Source of the DNA: Desulfobulbaceae bacterium
GTDB taxonomy: Bacteria > Desulfobacterota > Desulfobulbia > Desulfobulbales > UBA5123
Reading direction: 5' to 3'
NCBI GenBank assembly: GCA_029865195.1
Contig: JAOUHH010000146.1
Location: 1-7,208 of the forward strand
DNA length: 7,208 nt
Each line of letters begins with the position of its first letter. Within the stretch, counting starts at the first letter, position 1. The notes under the pieces were generated by a model. The model saw only the letters and a program-made list of their open reading frames with translations, was not told the DNA's origin and did not search any database. Of this stretch, positions 1 through 5,839 are shown piece after piece. Position numbers and translations under genes: made by a program.

Positions 1-61
1 CGCAACCGGTCAGCAGGAGGAGCGAGAGGGCCAGGGTGGTGATGACGGCTGGTATTTTCAC
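1..61 (-). CDS. Lipoprotein, N-terminal fragment (gene continues beyond base 1)
   Basis: Only the first 20 codons lie in the window. They read as a lysine near the N-terminus, a hydrophobic core rich in Leu, Ala and Thr, and then LTGC, a classic lipobox with the lipidated cysteine at residue 20 (bases 4-2). The product is therefore expected to be cleaved by signal peptidase II and anchored in the inner or outer membrane. A GTG start at 61-59 is chosen because AAAGGA (68-73, read on the minus strand) lies 6 nt upstream. An in-frame ATG two codons earlier (67-65) overlaps the spacing of that ribosome-binding site and is less likely. The gene starts 29 nt after the hisB stop on the same strand, so co-transcription with hisB is probable. 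The mature domain is outside the window, so function cannot be inferred. Confidence 0.72.
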   Translation of the reverse strand, partial: MKIPAVITTLALSLLLLTGC

Positions 62-90
62 GGGCATTCCTTTGGTTTGGCGTTGATGGG

Positions 91-693
91 TTACAGCATG
101 CCCTTGGAGGAGAGCACGCCCGCCGCGCGCGGCTCAGGACCGCAGGCCTGGTCGAGCGCCTTGGCCAGGGCCTTGAAGATCGCTTCCAGGATGTGGTGGC
201 TGTTGTCGCCGTGGGCGAGCTCCACGTGCAGGGTGATGCCGGCGTGGAGGCTGAAGGCGCGCAGGAATTCCTGGGCCAGGGCGGTGTCGAAGCTGCCGAC
301 CTTCTGGTCGGGAACCGTCACCCCGTAATGGAGGTAGGGGCGGTTGGAGATATCGAGGGTGACCCGGACCAGGGTTTCGTCCATGGGCAGGGCGAAGTGG
401 CCGTAGCGGCGGATGGACTTGCCGTCGCCGAGGGCCTTTCTGAAGGCCTGGCCGAGGCAGATGCCCAGGTCCTCGACGGTGTGGTGGTCATCCACCTCGG
501 TGTCGCCGGTGGCCTTGATGGTGAGGTCGAAGAAGCCATGGACCGCGAAGAGGGTCAGCATGTGGTCCATGAACGGGACCCCGGTGCTGATGGTGGCCGC
601 GCCCTTGCCGTCGAGGGTGAGGGCTAGGCGGATGTCGGTCTCCTTGGTCTGGCGATGGATTTCGCTCTGCTTCTTCGGGCGGGATGCGGCCAT
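91..693 (-). CDS. hisB: Imidazoleglycerol-phosphate dehydratase (HisB)
   Basis: This is the cytoplasmic, Mn-dependent enzyme that dehydrates imidazole glycerol phosphate to imidazole acetol phosphate in histidine biosynthesis. The 200-residue product matches the usual monofunctional length, with no fused histidinol-phosphatase domain. Family hallmarks are visible: FMDHML with His44, DDHHTVED with His70, His71 and Glu74, and DNSHH with His166, His167 and Glu170. These supply the metal ligands of the two-repeat fold. The C-terminus LSSKGML resembles the usual STKG end. The ATG at 693-691 is chosen because AGGAG (702-706) sits 8 nt upstream and homology begins shortly after it. The frame stays open upstream to a TTG at 813, but those 40 residues look non-coding and lack a ribosome-binding site. 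The downstream neighbour is a lipoprotein gene rather than another his gene, so at least at this end the gene is not embedded in a compact his operon. Confidence 0.96.
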   Translation of the reverse strand: MAASRPKKQSEIHRQTKETDIRLALTLDGKGAATISTGVPFMDHMLTLFAVHGFFDLTIKATGDTEVDDHHTVEDLGICLGQAFRKALGDGKSIRRYGHFALPMDETLVRVTLDISNRPYLHYGVTVPDQKVGSFDTALAQEFLRAFSLHAGITLHVELAHGDNSHHILEAIFKALAKALDQACGPEPRAAGVLSSKGML

Positions 694-936
694 CGGGGGC
701 ACTCCTAATGTGGTTGCTTTGCACCGGAGCGCCTGGTTTCTGTTTTGGCGGTTCGGGGCGAAATGGTTGTGAAAAGATTCGTGGGCGATGGAATTATCGA
801 ATAACTTTACCAATTATTATGCGGGAGTGGCAATAATTTCTCTGGCTTTTTCAGGAATATTTAACAATTAGAGAGACAGGGGCGACGGCGATGCGGTTAA
901 TCGGCAGCGGGGGCTGTCGCAACGGATCAAAATGGC
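694..936. other. Divergent intergenic region between hisB and the tRNA-Gly unit
   Basis: This gene-free stretch must hold the hisB promoter on the minus strand. Bases 790-870 are clearly more AT-rich than the flanks. On the minus strand, TTGCCA (828-833) followed 18 nt later by TAAAGT is a weak sigma-70-like candidate. A perfect 7-bp inverted repeat, AATTATT (812-818) and AATAATT (832-838) with a 13-nt spacer, overlaps it and could be an operator. A GC-rich hairpin (CGGCAGC 902-908 with GCTGTCG 913-919, one G-U pair, GGGG loop) lies nearer the tRNA promoter. No leader peptide with a run of His codons is evident upstream of hisB. Confidence 0.4.
702..706 (-). promoter_or_regulatory. hisB ribosome-binding site
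   Basis: AGGAG on the minus strand, 8 nt before the ATG at 693. It decides for the 200-residue HisB over the longer open frame that reaches 813. Confidence 0.8.
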
Positions 937-976
937 TTTTTTTTTGTTGACAAGCCACCGGGGTCCTGGTTATATA
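937..976 (+). promoter_or_regulatory. Sigma-70-type promoter of the tRNA-Gly gene
   Basis: A perfect TTGACA -35 box lies at 947-952. The -10 is TATATA at 971-976 (18-bp spacing) or TTATAT at 970-975 (17 bp), the latter preceded by an extended-10 TG at 967-968. Nine consecutive T residues (937-945) sit directly upstream of the -35 box, where a proximal UP element would be. The start is expected near 982, in a GC-rich discriminator (GCCGACG), as is usual for stringently controlled stable-RNA promoters. It gives a 5' leader of roughly 25 nt before the tRNA. Confidence 0.85.
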
Positions 977-1007
977 GCCGACGTTTTACGGACATCAATT
1001 TCTCCGA

Positions 1008-1082
<75 letters not shown>

Positions 1083-1092
1083 TTCAATCGCG

Positions 1093-1126
1093 AAAAAAAG
1101 GTTCGAGCCTGCTCCGAACCTTTTTT
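1093..1126 (+). terminator. Intrinsic terminator after tRNA-Gly
   Basis: GGTTCG (1100-1105) pairs with CGAACC (1115-1120) around a 9-nt loop. It is flanked by seven A (1093-1099) and six T (1121-1126) that can extend the stem. It begins about 10 nt after the CCA end. The A tract also makes it a possible terminator on the opposite strand. Confidence 0.9.
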
Positions 1127-1130
1127 ACTT

Positions 1131-1210
1131 TTTGATGATTCGTATCGATTCCGTTTGTGGTTGCTGCCGATTCAGGTCGCCTTCATGAATCGTATATGAG
1201 ATTCATCAAA
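1131..1210 (+). promoter_or_regulatory. Long imperfect inverted repeat upstream of rplM (possible leader structure)
   Basis: TTTGATGA (1131-1138) is exactly complementary to TCATCAAA (1203-1210), and CGATTC (1146-1151) to GAATCG (1187-1192). The bases between can also pair (CGTAT 1141-1145 with ATATG 1194-1198, including one G-U), leaving only small bulges. The result is a stem of about 20 bp closing a loop of about 35 nt, ending 10 nt before the rplM ribosome-binding site. Rplm-rpsI operons are controlled by L13 in some bacteria, so an mRNA leader role is possible. However, I find no good promoter upstream of the repeat and downstream of the tRNA terminator. A weak candidate (TTCAGG 1171-1176, TATATG 1193-1198, 16-bp spacing) would start transcription inside it. 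Confidence 0.45.
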
Positions 1211-1233
1211 GAAATAAGTCAGAGGAAAAGAAG

Positions 1234-1662
1234 ATGAAGACATATTTGACTCCGGTCAAGGAAATTGAAAGAAAATGGTACGTCGTTGACGCGCAAGAGA
1301 AAGTGCTTGGACGTCTCGCCACCGAGATTGCTACCCGGCTGCGCGGCAAGCACAAGCCGACCTATTCCACCTTTATGGATAACGGCGATTTCATCGTGGT
1401 GATCAACGCCGAAAAGATCAAGCTGACCGGCAAGAAGTGGGATGACAAGAAGTACTACCGTCATTCCGGCTACATGGGCGGCATCACCGAGATCAACGCC
1501 AAGGACCTCCTTGAGAAGGAGCCCACCGACCTGATCCTCAAGGCCGTCAAGGGCATGCTTCCCAAGAACACCCTCGGCCGGGCGCAGTTGAAGAAGTTGA
1601 AGGTCTATGCCGGTGGCGAGCATCCGCACATGGCGCAGAACCCCGAGACCTTGGAATTATAA
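1234..1662 (+). CDS. rplM: 50S ribosomal protein L13
   Basis: An early-assembly protein of the large ribosomal subunit that binds 23S rRNA. The 142-residue product has the normal bacterial length and the typical L13 order: an N-terminal WYVVDAQEKVLGRLA segment (about residues 15-29), GKHKPTY (about 38-44), the GDFIVVINAEKIKLTGKKW strand region (about 51-69), YYRHSGYMGG (about 73-82), the KAVKGMLPKNTLGR signature (about 108-121), and a C-terminal LKVYAGGEHPHMAQNPE. The ATG at 1234 follows AGAGGA (1221-1226) with 7-nt spacing. rpsI begins 48 nt after its stop, the standard L13-S9 pair, so both should be translated from one mRNA. The GC-rich tRNA terminator upstream indicates separate transcription from the tRNA unless read-through occurs. 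Confidence 0.98.
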   Translation: MKTYLTPVKEIERKWYVVDAQEKVLGRLATEIATRLRGKHKPTYSTFMDNGDFIVVINAEKIKLTGKKWDDKKYYRHSGYMGGITEINAKDLLEKEPTDLILKAVKGMLPKNTLGRAQLKKLKVYAGGEHPHMAQNPETLEL

Positions 1663-1710
1663 GAAAACAGGCCCCGCGAGGGTCTGAAACTTTGTAAATG
1701 GAGTTAAGGA

Positions 1711-2103
1711 ATGGCAGATAACCGCTACTACGCCACCGGCAAAAGAAAAACCGCCATCGCCAGGGTTTGGCTCAAGCCCGGCACCGGCGCGATCCAGGTA
1801 AACAACCAGAGTGTTGACGAGTACTTCGGCGGCCTTGTCGTCCGCGGTCGCGCCAACCATCCTTTTGCCCTTACCGACACCGTCGGCAAGTATGACGTGG
1901 TCGCCACCCTCCGTGGCGGCGGCAAGTGCGCCCAGGCCGATGCCCTGCGGCACGGCATCTCCAAGGCCCTCCTCGATGTGAGCACCGAAATGCGCTCTCC
2001 CTTGAAGAAGGCCGGTTTCCTTACCCGTGACTCCCGCGCCAAGGAGCGTAAGAAATACGGACGGAAAAGCGCTCGGGCTCGCTTCCAGTTCTCCAAGCGT
2101 TAA
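1711..2103 (+). CDS. rpsI: 30S ribosomal protein S9
   Basis: A protein of the small-subunit head whose C-terminal tail reaches the P-site tRNA. The 130-residue product has the standard bacterial length. Recognisable parts are ATGKRKTAIARVWLKPGTG (about residues 7-25), NNQSVDEYF (about 31-39), GGGKCAQADALRHGISKAL (about 69-87), and the basic tail with LTRDSRAKERKKYG and the universal FSKR-type end. The final Arg that contacts tRNA is present. The ATG at 1711 is preceded by GGAG (1700-1703) at 7 nt; a nearer AAGGA abuts the start and is too close to be the main site. It is the second gene of the rplM-rpsI unit and is followed by a strong terminator. Confidence 0.98.
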   Translation: MADNRYYATGKRKTAIARVWLKPGTGAIQVNNQSVDEYFGGLVVRGRANHPFALTDTVGKYDVVATLRGGGKCAQADALRHGISKALLDVSTEMRSPLKKAGFLTRDSRAKERKKYGRKSARARFQFSKR

Positions 2104-2114
2104 GATACGTATTC

Positions 2115-2146
2115 GGCCTCACTGCAGGCCGGCGGCAAGATGCCGC
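2115..2146 (+). other. Two short hairpins after rpsI
   Basis: GGCCT (2115-2119) pairs with AGGCC (2126-2130) across a 6-nt loop. Immediately after it, GCGGCA (2132-2137) pairs with TGCCGC (2141-2146) across a 3-nt loop. Neither has a T tract, so they are not terminators by themselves. They sit between the rpsI stop and the true terminator and may stabilise the mRNA 3' end. Confidence 0.5.
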
Positions 2147-2158
2147 ATCAGTGGAATC

Positions 2159-2202
2159 AAAAAAGGGAAGACGATGTCTCGACATCGAACTTCCCTTTTT
2201 TT
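2159..2202 (+). terminator. Strong intrinsic terminator of rplM-rpsI
   Basis: GGGAAG (2165-2170) pairs with CTTCCC (2190-2195) and GATGTC (2173-2178) with GACATC (2181-2186). A small AC/GAA internal loop separates the two helices. Six A (2159-2164) and seven T (2196-2202) flank the stem. It separates the ribosomal-protein unit from argC and, because of the A/T symmetry, could act in both directions. Confidence 0.92.
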
Positions 2203-2227
2203 ATTTTGTATTGTGCCGGTTGCCCTA

Positions 2228-2249
2228 GGCGGTGCCGGTGAACACCGCC
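2228..2249 (+). promoter_or_regulatory. Perfect hairpin in the argC leader
   Basis: GGCGGTG (2228-2234) and CACCGCC (2243-2249) form a perfect 7-bp GC-rich stem with an 8-nt loop, ending 24 nt before the argC ATG. There is no T tract, so it is not a terminator. It does not resemble the E. coli or B. subtilis ARG box. Between the terminator and argC, only a poor -10-like TATTGT (2209-2214) is visible as a promoter element. Confidence 0.45.
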
Positions 2250-2273
2250 CACAAGACAAGAGAAGAGGGAATC

Positions 2274-3311
2274 ATGATACGAGTAGGATTGGTTGGCGCC
2301 TCTGGCTACACCGGCGCGGAGTTGGCCCGGATTCTTTGCAATCATCCGCATGTTGAACTGACGGTGGCGACCTCCCGGCAGCATGCCGGCAAGCCCCTGT
2401 CCGAGGTGTTTCCGCACCTCCGCGGCAAGGTGGACCTGGTCTGCGAGGATGTGGTCGCCGACGCGCTGATGGCACGCGCCGACCTGTTCTTCCTGGCGGT
2501 GCCGCACAAGACGGCCATGGAACTGGTGCCCTCCTTTCTGGAGGCGGGCAAGAAGGTCGTCGACCTGAGCGCCGATTTCCGCATCCGCGACGCCGCGGTC
2601 TACGAGGCCTGGTATCAACCGCACAGCGCCGCGCAGTATCTCGCCGAGGCGGTGTACGGCCTGCCCGAGCTGTACCGCGCCCAGGTGGCGACGGCGCGGC
2701 TGGTGGCCAACCCCGGCTGCTACCCCACCAGCATCATCCTCGCCCTCGCCCCCCTTCTGAAGGCCGGGGTCATCGATCCGGCCACCCTGGTCGTCGATTC
2801 CAAATCCGGTGTTTCCGGGGCCGGGCGCGGCGCCAGCGTCGGCAGCCTCTATTGCGAGATGGGCGAGGGGTTCAAGGCCTACAAGGTCGGCGAACACCGC
2901 CATACCCCGGAGATCGAGCAGGAGATCAGCCAGTTGGCCGGCAAACCGGTGACCATCTCCTTCACCCCGCATCTGCTGCCCATGTCGCGGGGCATCCTCA
3001 GCACCATCTACGCCAAGCTGACTGACGGCCACGACGAGAAGTCGATCCGCGAACTCTACCAGGATTTCTACCGGCGGGAGCCCTTCGTCCGCCTCTGTCC
3101 GGCCGGCGATTACCCGGCCACCCAGTTCGTCCGGGGCAGCAACTGCTGCGATATCGGTTTCAAGGTAGACCGCCGGACCGGCCGGATCGTCATCATCTCG
3201 GCCATCGACAACCTGGTCAAGGGCGCCGCCGGGCAGGCGGTGCAGAACATGAACCTGCTGTGCGGCCTTCCTGAAGGCGAGGGGCTGAGCCAGGCGCCGC
3301 TGTTCCCCTGA
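2274..3311 (+). CDS. argC: N-acetyl-gamma-glutamyl-phosphate reductase (ArgC)
   Basis: This is the cytoplasmic NADPH-dependent reductase that converts N-acetylglutamyl phosphate to the semialdehyde, the third step of arginine biosynthesis. The 345-residue product has the normal type 1 length. Visible features are the nucleotide-binding VGASGYTGAEL (residues 7-17), AVPHKTAM (75-82), the catalytic site VANPGCYPT with nucleophile Cys149, SKSGVSGAGRG (177-186), the proton-relay EHRHTPEI with His210, TPHLLPMSRGI, FVRGSNCCDIGF, and the C-terminal IDNLVKGAAGQAVQNMNLL. The ATG at 2274 is chosen because GAGGG (2265-2269) precedes it and homology begins directly. The frame is open back to a GTG at 2232, but that codon lies inside the leader hairpin. 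It is followed 2 nt later by truA, with which it probably shares an mRNA. ArgC next to rpsI is an arrangement I recall from some deltaproteobacteria. Confidence 0.97.
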   Translation: MIRVGLVGASGYTGAELARILCNHPHVELTVATSRQHAGKPLSEVFPHLRGKVDLVCEDVVADALMARADLFFLAVPHKTAMELVPSFLEAGKKVVDLSADFRIRDAAVYEAWYQPHSAAQYLAEAVYGLPELYRAQVATARLVANPGCYPTSIILALAPLLKAGVIDPATLVVDSKSGVSGAGRGASVGSLYCEMGEGFKAYKVGEHRHTPEIEQEISQLAGKPVTISFTPHLLPMSRGILSTIYAKLTDGHDEKSIRELYQDFYRREPFVRLCPAGDYPATQFVRGSNCCDIGFKVDRRTGRIVIISAIDNLVKGAAGQAVQNMNLLCGLPEGEGLSQAPLFP

Positions 3312-3313
3312 AG

Positions 3314-4087
3314 ATGCGTAATCTCAAGTTACTGATCGCCTTTGACGGCACCGCCTATGCCGGTTGGCAGTGGCAGCCGGACGCGCCGACGATCCAGGGC
3401 GTGCTGGAGGAGAAGCTTGCGGTGATGACCGGCGAGAAGATCACGGTCTGGGGGGCCGGCCGCACCGACGCCGGGGTGCATGCCCTGGCGATGGCGGCCA
3501 ACTTCCAGACCGAGGCGCGGATCCCCTGCGAGGGGTTCCGGAAGGCGTTCAACAGCATGCTCGACCCGGATATCCGGGTCCTCGACGTTGCCGAGGTCGG
3601 GGATGATTTCCACGCCTGCCACAGCGCTGTCGCCAAGACATATTTTTACAACATGATCCACGGCCGGGAGCCGATGCCCTCGGAACGCCTGTATAATTCG
3701 GCCTTCCGCGGCCATTTTGCACTTGACACCATGCGGGCATGTCTGGAAAGTATCATTGGCGAACACGATTTCTCAAGTTTCGAGGCCGTCGGCTCGCGGG
3801 ATCTCAGCCGACCGGGCGGCCGGGGGGCGTTCCGGCGCATCTATGCGGCCGACCTCGCCCCCGATCCGCACTGCCCCGGGCGGGTGCTGTTCACCATCAC
3901 CGGTGACGGGTTTCTGCGCCACATGGTGCGCAACATCGTCGGCACCCTGGTCCGGGTGGGGCAGGGGAAGATGACCATCGCCGAATTTCAGGCGGTATTG
4001 GCGGCGCGGGATCGGAAATACGCCGGGCCCACCGCCCCAGCCTGCGGCCTCTTTTTACAGCAAGTACACTATGATCCCCTTCCCTGA
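3314..4087 (+). CDS. truA: tRNA pseudouridine(38-40) synthase TruA
   Basis: Isomerises uridines 38, 39 and 40 in the anticodon arm of many tRNAs to pseudouridine. The 257-residue product fits the family. The catalytic motif GAGRTDAGVHA has Asp52 as the nucleophile. Other hallmarks are the N-terminal FDGTAYAGWQWQ (10-21), KTYFYNM with the conserved Tyr110, HDFSSF (151-156), and the C-terminal TGDGFLRHMVRNIVGTLVRVGQGK (196-219) followed by AGPTAPACGLFL (237-248). Its ATG lies 2 nt after the argC TGA, and the upstream bases hold no convincing Shine-Dalgarno. Translation is therefore probably coupled to argC. Alternative in-frame starts would truncate the fold. The gene is unrelated to arginine synthesis and seems to be carried in the unit by position only. 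Confidence 0.97.
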   Translation: MRNLKLLIAFDGTAYAGWQWQPDAPTIQGVLEEKLAVMTGEKITVWGAGRTDAGVHALAMAANFQTEARIPCEGFRKAFNSMLDPDIRVLDVAEVGDDFHACHSAVAKTYFYNMIHGREPMPSERLYNSAFRGHFALDTMRACLESIIGEHDFSSFEAVGSRDLSRPGGRGAFRRIYAADLAPDPHCPGRVLFTITGDGFLRHMVRNIVGTLVRVGQGKMTIAEFQAVLAARDRKYAGPTAPACGLFLQQVHYDPLP

Positions 4088-4092
4088 GCCGG

Positions 4093-4110
4093 GCCGTGCC
4101 GTTGCACGGC
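4093..4110 (+). other. Perfect hairpin just after truA
   Basis: GCCGTGC (4093-4099) pairs exactly with GCACGGC (4104-4110) over the 4-nt loop CGTT, five bases after the truA stop. It has no T tract, so it is more likely an mRNA 3'-end stabiliser or pause hairpin than an intrinsic terminator. Confidence 0.55.
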
Positions 4111-4161
4111 GGCGATAGCCTTGCCGGCGGGGGGTATGGATAATGCAGTCGGTTATGGCGT

Positions 4162-4185
4162 GACGGCAGAACGGCCGTCTCTTTT
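4162..4185 (+). terminator. Probable intrinsic terminator of argC-truA
   Basis: GACGGC (4162-4167) pairs with GCCGTC (4174-4179) around a 6-nt loop and is followed by TCTTTT (4180-4185). The interrupted, short T tract makes it weaker than the other two terminators in the window. It ends 29 nt before the aminotransferase start, leaving little room for a separate promoter. Partial read-through into the aminotransferase, or an upstream promoter with attenuation, is possible. Confidence 0.6.
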
Positions 4186-4214
4186 ATCAGCACAGAATTT
4201 TAATAGGAACGTAC

Positions 4215-5423
4215 ATGGAGCCGCAGACGATTTCCCTGGCAGAACGGGTTAAACAGATCAAGCCTTCACCGACCCTGGCGGTTGACGCCAAGGCCAAGGC
4301 CCTGAAGGCCGCAGGCGCCGATATCCTGAACTTCAGTGTCGGCGAGCCTGATTTCGATACCCCGGACCATGTCTGCGAGGCGGGCAAGGCGGCCATCGAC
4401 GCCCGCTTTACCCGTTATACGCCGGTGCCGGGCATCCTCGAGTTGCGGCAGGCCATTGTCGACCGCTTCGCCGCCGATCACGGCTGGCAGTATGAACCGG
4501 ACCAGGTGCAGGTCTGCTGCGGCGGCAAGCACGGCCTCTACAACATGTGTCAGGCCCTGTTCGGGCCCGGCGACGAGGTGCTGGTGCCGGCCCCGTACTG
4601 GGTTTCCTATCCGCCGATGATCCAGTTGGCGGGCGCGACCCCGGTGGTGGTGCCGCTGGCCGAGGAGAACGACTTCGATCTCGACGCCTCGATCCTTGCC
4701 CGGTATGTCAGTGAGCGGACCCGCGGCATCATCATCAACAGCCCCTCCAATCCCACCGGCTCCGTCTTCTCGCGCAAGACCCTGGAGGCGATCGGCAAGA
4801 TGGCACTTGAGCGCAACTGGGTGGTGATCAGCGACGATATCTACGATACCATCGTTTACGGCGACGAGCCGTTGCCGCACATCCTGGAGGTCGACCCCCG
4901 GCTCAAGGAGCAAACCATTATCTTAAACGGCGTTTCCAAATCCTTTGCCATGACCGGCTGGCGGATCGGTTACTCGGTGGGCCCCAAGCATATCATCGGC
5001 GCCATGAACAAGATCCAGAGCCAGAGCACCTCCAATCCCTCCTCCATCGCCCAGAAGGCAGCGTTGGCGGCGGTGCGCGGTCCGCAGGATTTTCCGTTGA
5101 TGATGAAGGATGCGTATCTGCCCAGGCGGGATTATATCGTCAAGGAACTCACCGCCATCGACAAGGTGACCTGTGTCGTGCCGCGGGGGGCCTTTTATGT
5201 GTTCCCCAACCTTTCCGCTTATTACGGAAAGCAGTTCAAGGGCAAGGTGATTGACGGTTCGGTGATGATGGCCGACTACCTGCTGGAGGAAGCCCTGCTG
5301 GCCACCGTGCCGGGCGCGGCGTTCGGCGCCGAACCCTTTGTCCGGTTCTCCTTCGCGACCTCGATGGCGGTGATTGAGGAAGGGATGAAGCGTTTGCGGA
5401 AGGCGTTGGCCGACCTCTCCTGA
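4215..5423 (+). CDS. aspC: Class I PLP-dependent aspartate aminotransferase (subgroup Ib-like)
   Basis: A cytoplasmic pyridoxal-phosphate enzyme that exchanges amino groups between aspartate and 2-oxoglutarate; some members of this subgroup also transaminate prephenate. The 402 residues fit the fold-type I family. Visible are FSVGEPDFDTP (40-50), RYTPVPGILELRQAI (67-81, typical of subgroup Ib), GGKHGLYN (103-110), PAPYWVSYP (125-133), NSPSNPTG with Asn179, SDDIYD with Asp207 (pyridine nitrogen) and Tyr210, SKSFAMTGWRIGY with the Schiff-base Lys242, and FVRFSFA with Arg377 binding the substrate alpha-carboxylate. The ATG at 4215 has AGGA (4205-4208) 6 nt upstream. The exact substrate cannot be settled from motifs alone. 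No same-strand partner follows; the next gene is convergent, 44 bp away. A GATAAT (4139-4144) could be a -10 element but lacks a good -35. Confidence 0.93.
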   Translation: MEPQTISLAERVKQIKPSPTLAVDAKAKALKAAGADILNFSVGEPDFDTPDHVCEAGKAAIDARFTRYTPVPGILELRQAIVDRFAADHGWQYEPDQVQVCCGGKHGLYNMCQALFGPGDEVLVPAPYWVSYPPMIQLAGATPVVVPLAEENDFDLDASILARYVSERTRGIIINSPSNPTGSVFSRKTLEAIGKMALERNWVVISDDIYDTIVYGDEPLPHILEVDPRLKEQTIILNGVSKSFAMTGWRIGYSVGPKHIIGAMNKIQSQSTSNPSSIAQKAALAAVRGPQDFPLMMKDAYLPRRDYIVKELTAIDKVTCVVPRGAFYVFPNLSAYYGKQFKGKVIDGSVMMADYLLEEALLATVPGAAFGAEPFVRFSFATSMAVIEEGMKRLRKALADLS

Positions 5424-5467
5424 GGGGGGCGCAACGAATTTGGTGAAAGGGGCTGGCCGGAGGCAGG

Positions 5468-5662
5468 TTATTCGGTCGGTCCTCCACCCGGCGCAGCTTC
5501 ACTGAGCGCCCAGACCCATTGATCCAAGGGGCGCTCCTTGGAGAGAGGCTTCTCGCCGTTCCTGGTGTAACAACGATACACCCATCCCGTCCCGCTCATG
5601 AAGACCTTGATCAGTCCATGTGAAGGGTGTTCATACCATCCTGCCGTAAAATTTCCCTGCAT
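5468..5662 (-). CDS. Small aromatic-rich protein of unknown function (64 aa)
   Basis: I do not recognise this protein. It has no signal peptide, membrane segment or metal-binding Cys cluster, and looks soluble. The composition is rich in Trp and Tyr. Visible blocks are GWYEHPSHGLIKVFMSGTGW (residues 8-27), VYRCYTRNGEKPL (28-40), and PLDQWVWALSEA (44-55), then a flexible Gly-Pro tail. The pattern suggests two or three short beta strands followed by a helix. The start at 5662 is preferred because GAGGGAG (5671-5677) lies 8 nt upstream. The frame extends to an ATG at 5839 with an AAGGA only 3 nt from it, but the extra 59 residues are Ser/Cys-rich and look non-coding. It is convergent with the aminotransferase. 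A good ribosome-binding site and a plausible promoter support a real gene, though conservation is unknown. Confidence 0.6.
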   Translation of the reverse strand: MQGNFTAGWYEHPSHGLIKVFMSGTGWVYRCYTRNGEKPLSKERPLDQWVWALSEAAPGGGPTE

Positions 5663-5670
5663 ATCCGTAT

Positions 5671-5677
5671 CTCCCTC
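5671..5677 (-). promoter_or_regulatory. Ribosome-binding site of the small unknown gene
   Basis: GAGGGAG on the minus strand, 8 nt before the ATG at 5662. It decides for the 64-residue form over the 123-residue frame from 5839. Confidence 0.6.
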
Positions 5678-5777
5678 GTCTTGCTCTCTCAGCGTAAGGA
5701 AAGGCGTTGAGCATGAAAGCTCGCAAACCAGTCGATTTTTCAGTTTTGTCGAAACGGTGCTGCTGGTGTAGCATGGA

Positions 5778-5805
5778 TTTATCTTCTGCTCAAGAGAAAG
5801 GTCAA
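5778..5805 (-). promoter_or_regulatory. Candidate sigma-70 promoter for the small unknown gene
   Basis: On the minus strand, TTGACC (5800-5805) is followed after 16 nt by GATAAA (5778-5783), in AT-rich surroundings. Transcription would begin near 5771, giving a 5' leader of about 108 nt. If this is the real promoter, the longer frame from 5839 cannot be translated from that transcript, which supports the short start. Confidence 0.42.
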
Positions 5806-5839
5806 ACATAACATATTTAACGGAATCTCTTTTGATCAT

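Noticed and set aside
193..627. Plus-strand open frame of about 144 codons opposite hisB
   Set aside because: Antisense to an intact HisB; low-complexity Gly/Val/Glu composition typical of a shadow frame.
694..813. 40-residue N-terminal extension of HisB from a TTG at 813
   Set aside because: No ribosome-binding site at 813, non-family sequence, and a good AGGAG site favours the ATG at 693.
902..945. Hairpin 902-919 plus the nine-T run as a terminator
   Set aside because: The T run begins 18 nt after the stem, too far for intrinsic termination, and no plus-strand gene precedes it; the T run fits an UP-like element of the tRNA promoter better.
2157..3032. Long minus-strand open frame (about 291 codons) opposite argC
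   Set aside because: It lies antisense to a clear ArgC with all catalytic motifs, and its composition is what GC-rich antisense frames give.
4266..4913. Minus-strand open frame of about 215 codons opposite the aminotransferase
   Set aside because: Antisense shadow of a gene with intact PLP motifs; no start signal or family pattern seen.
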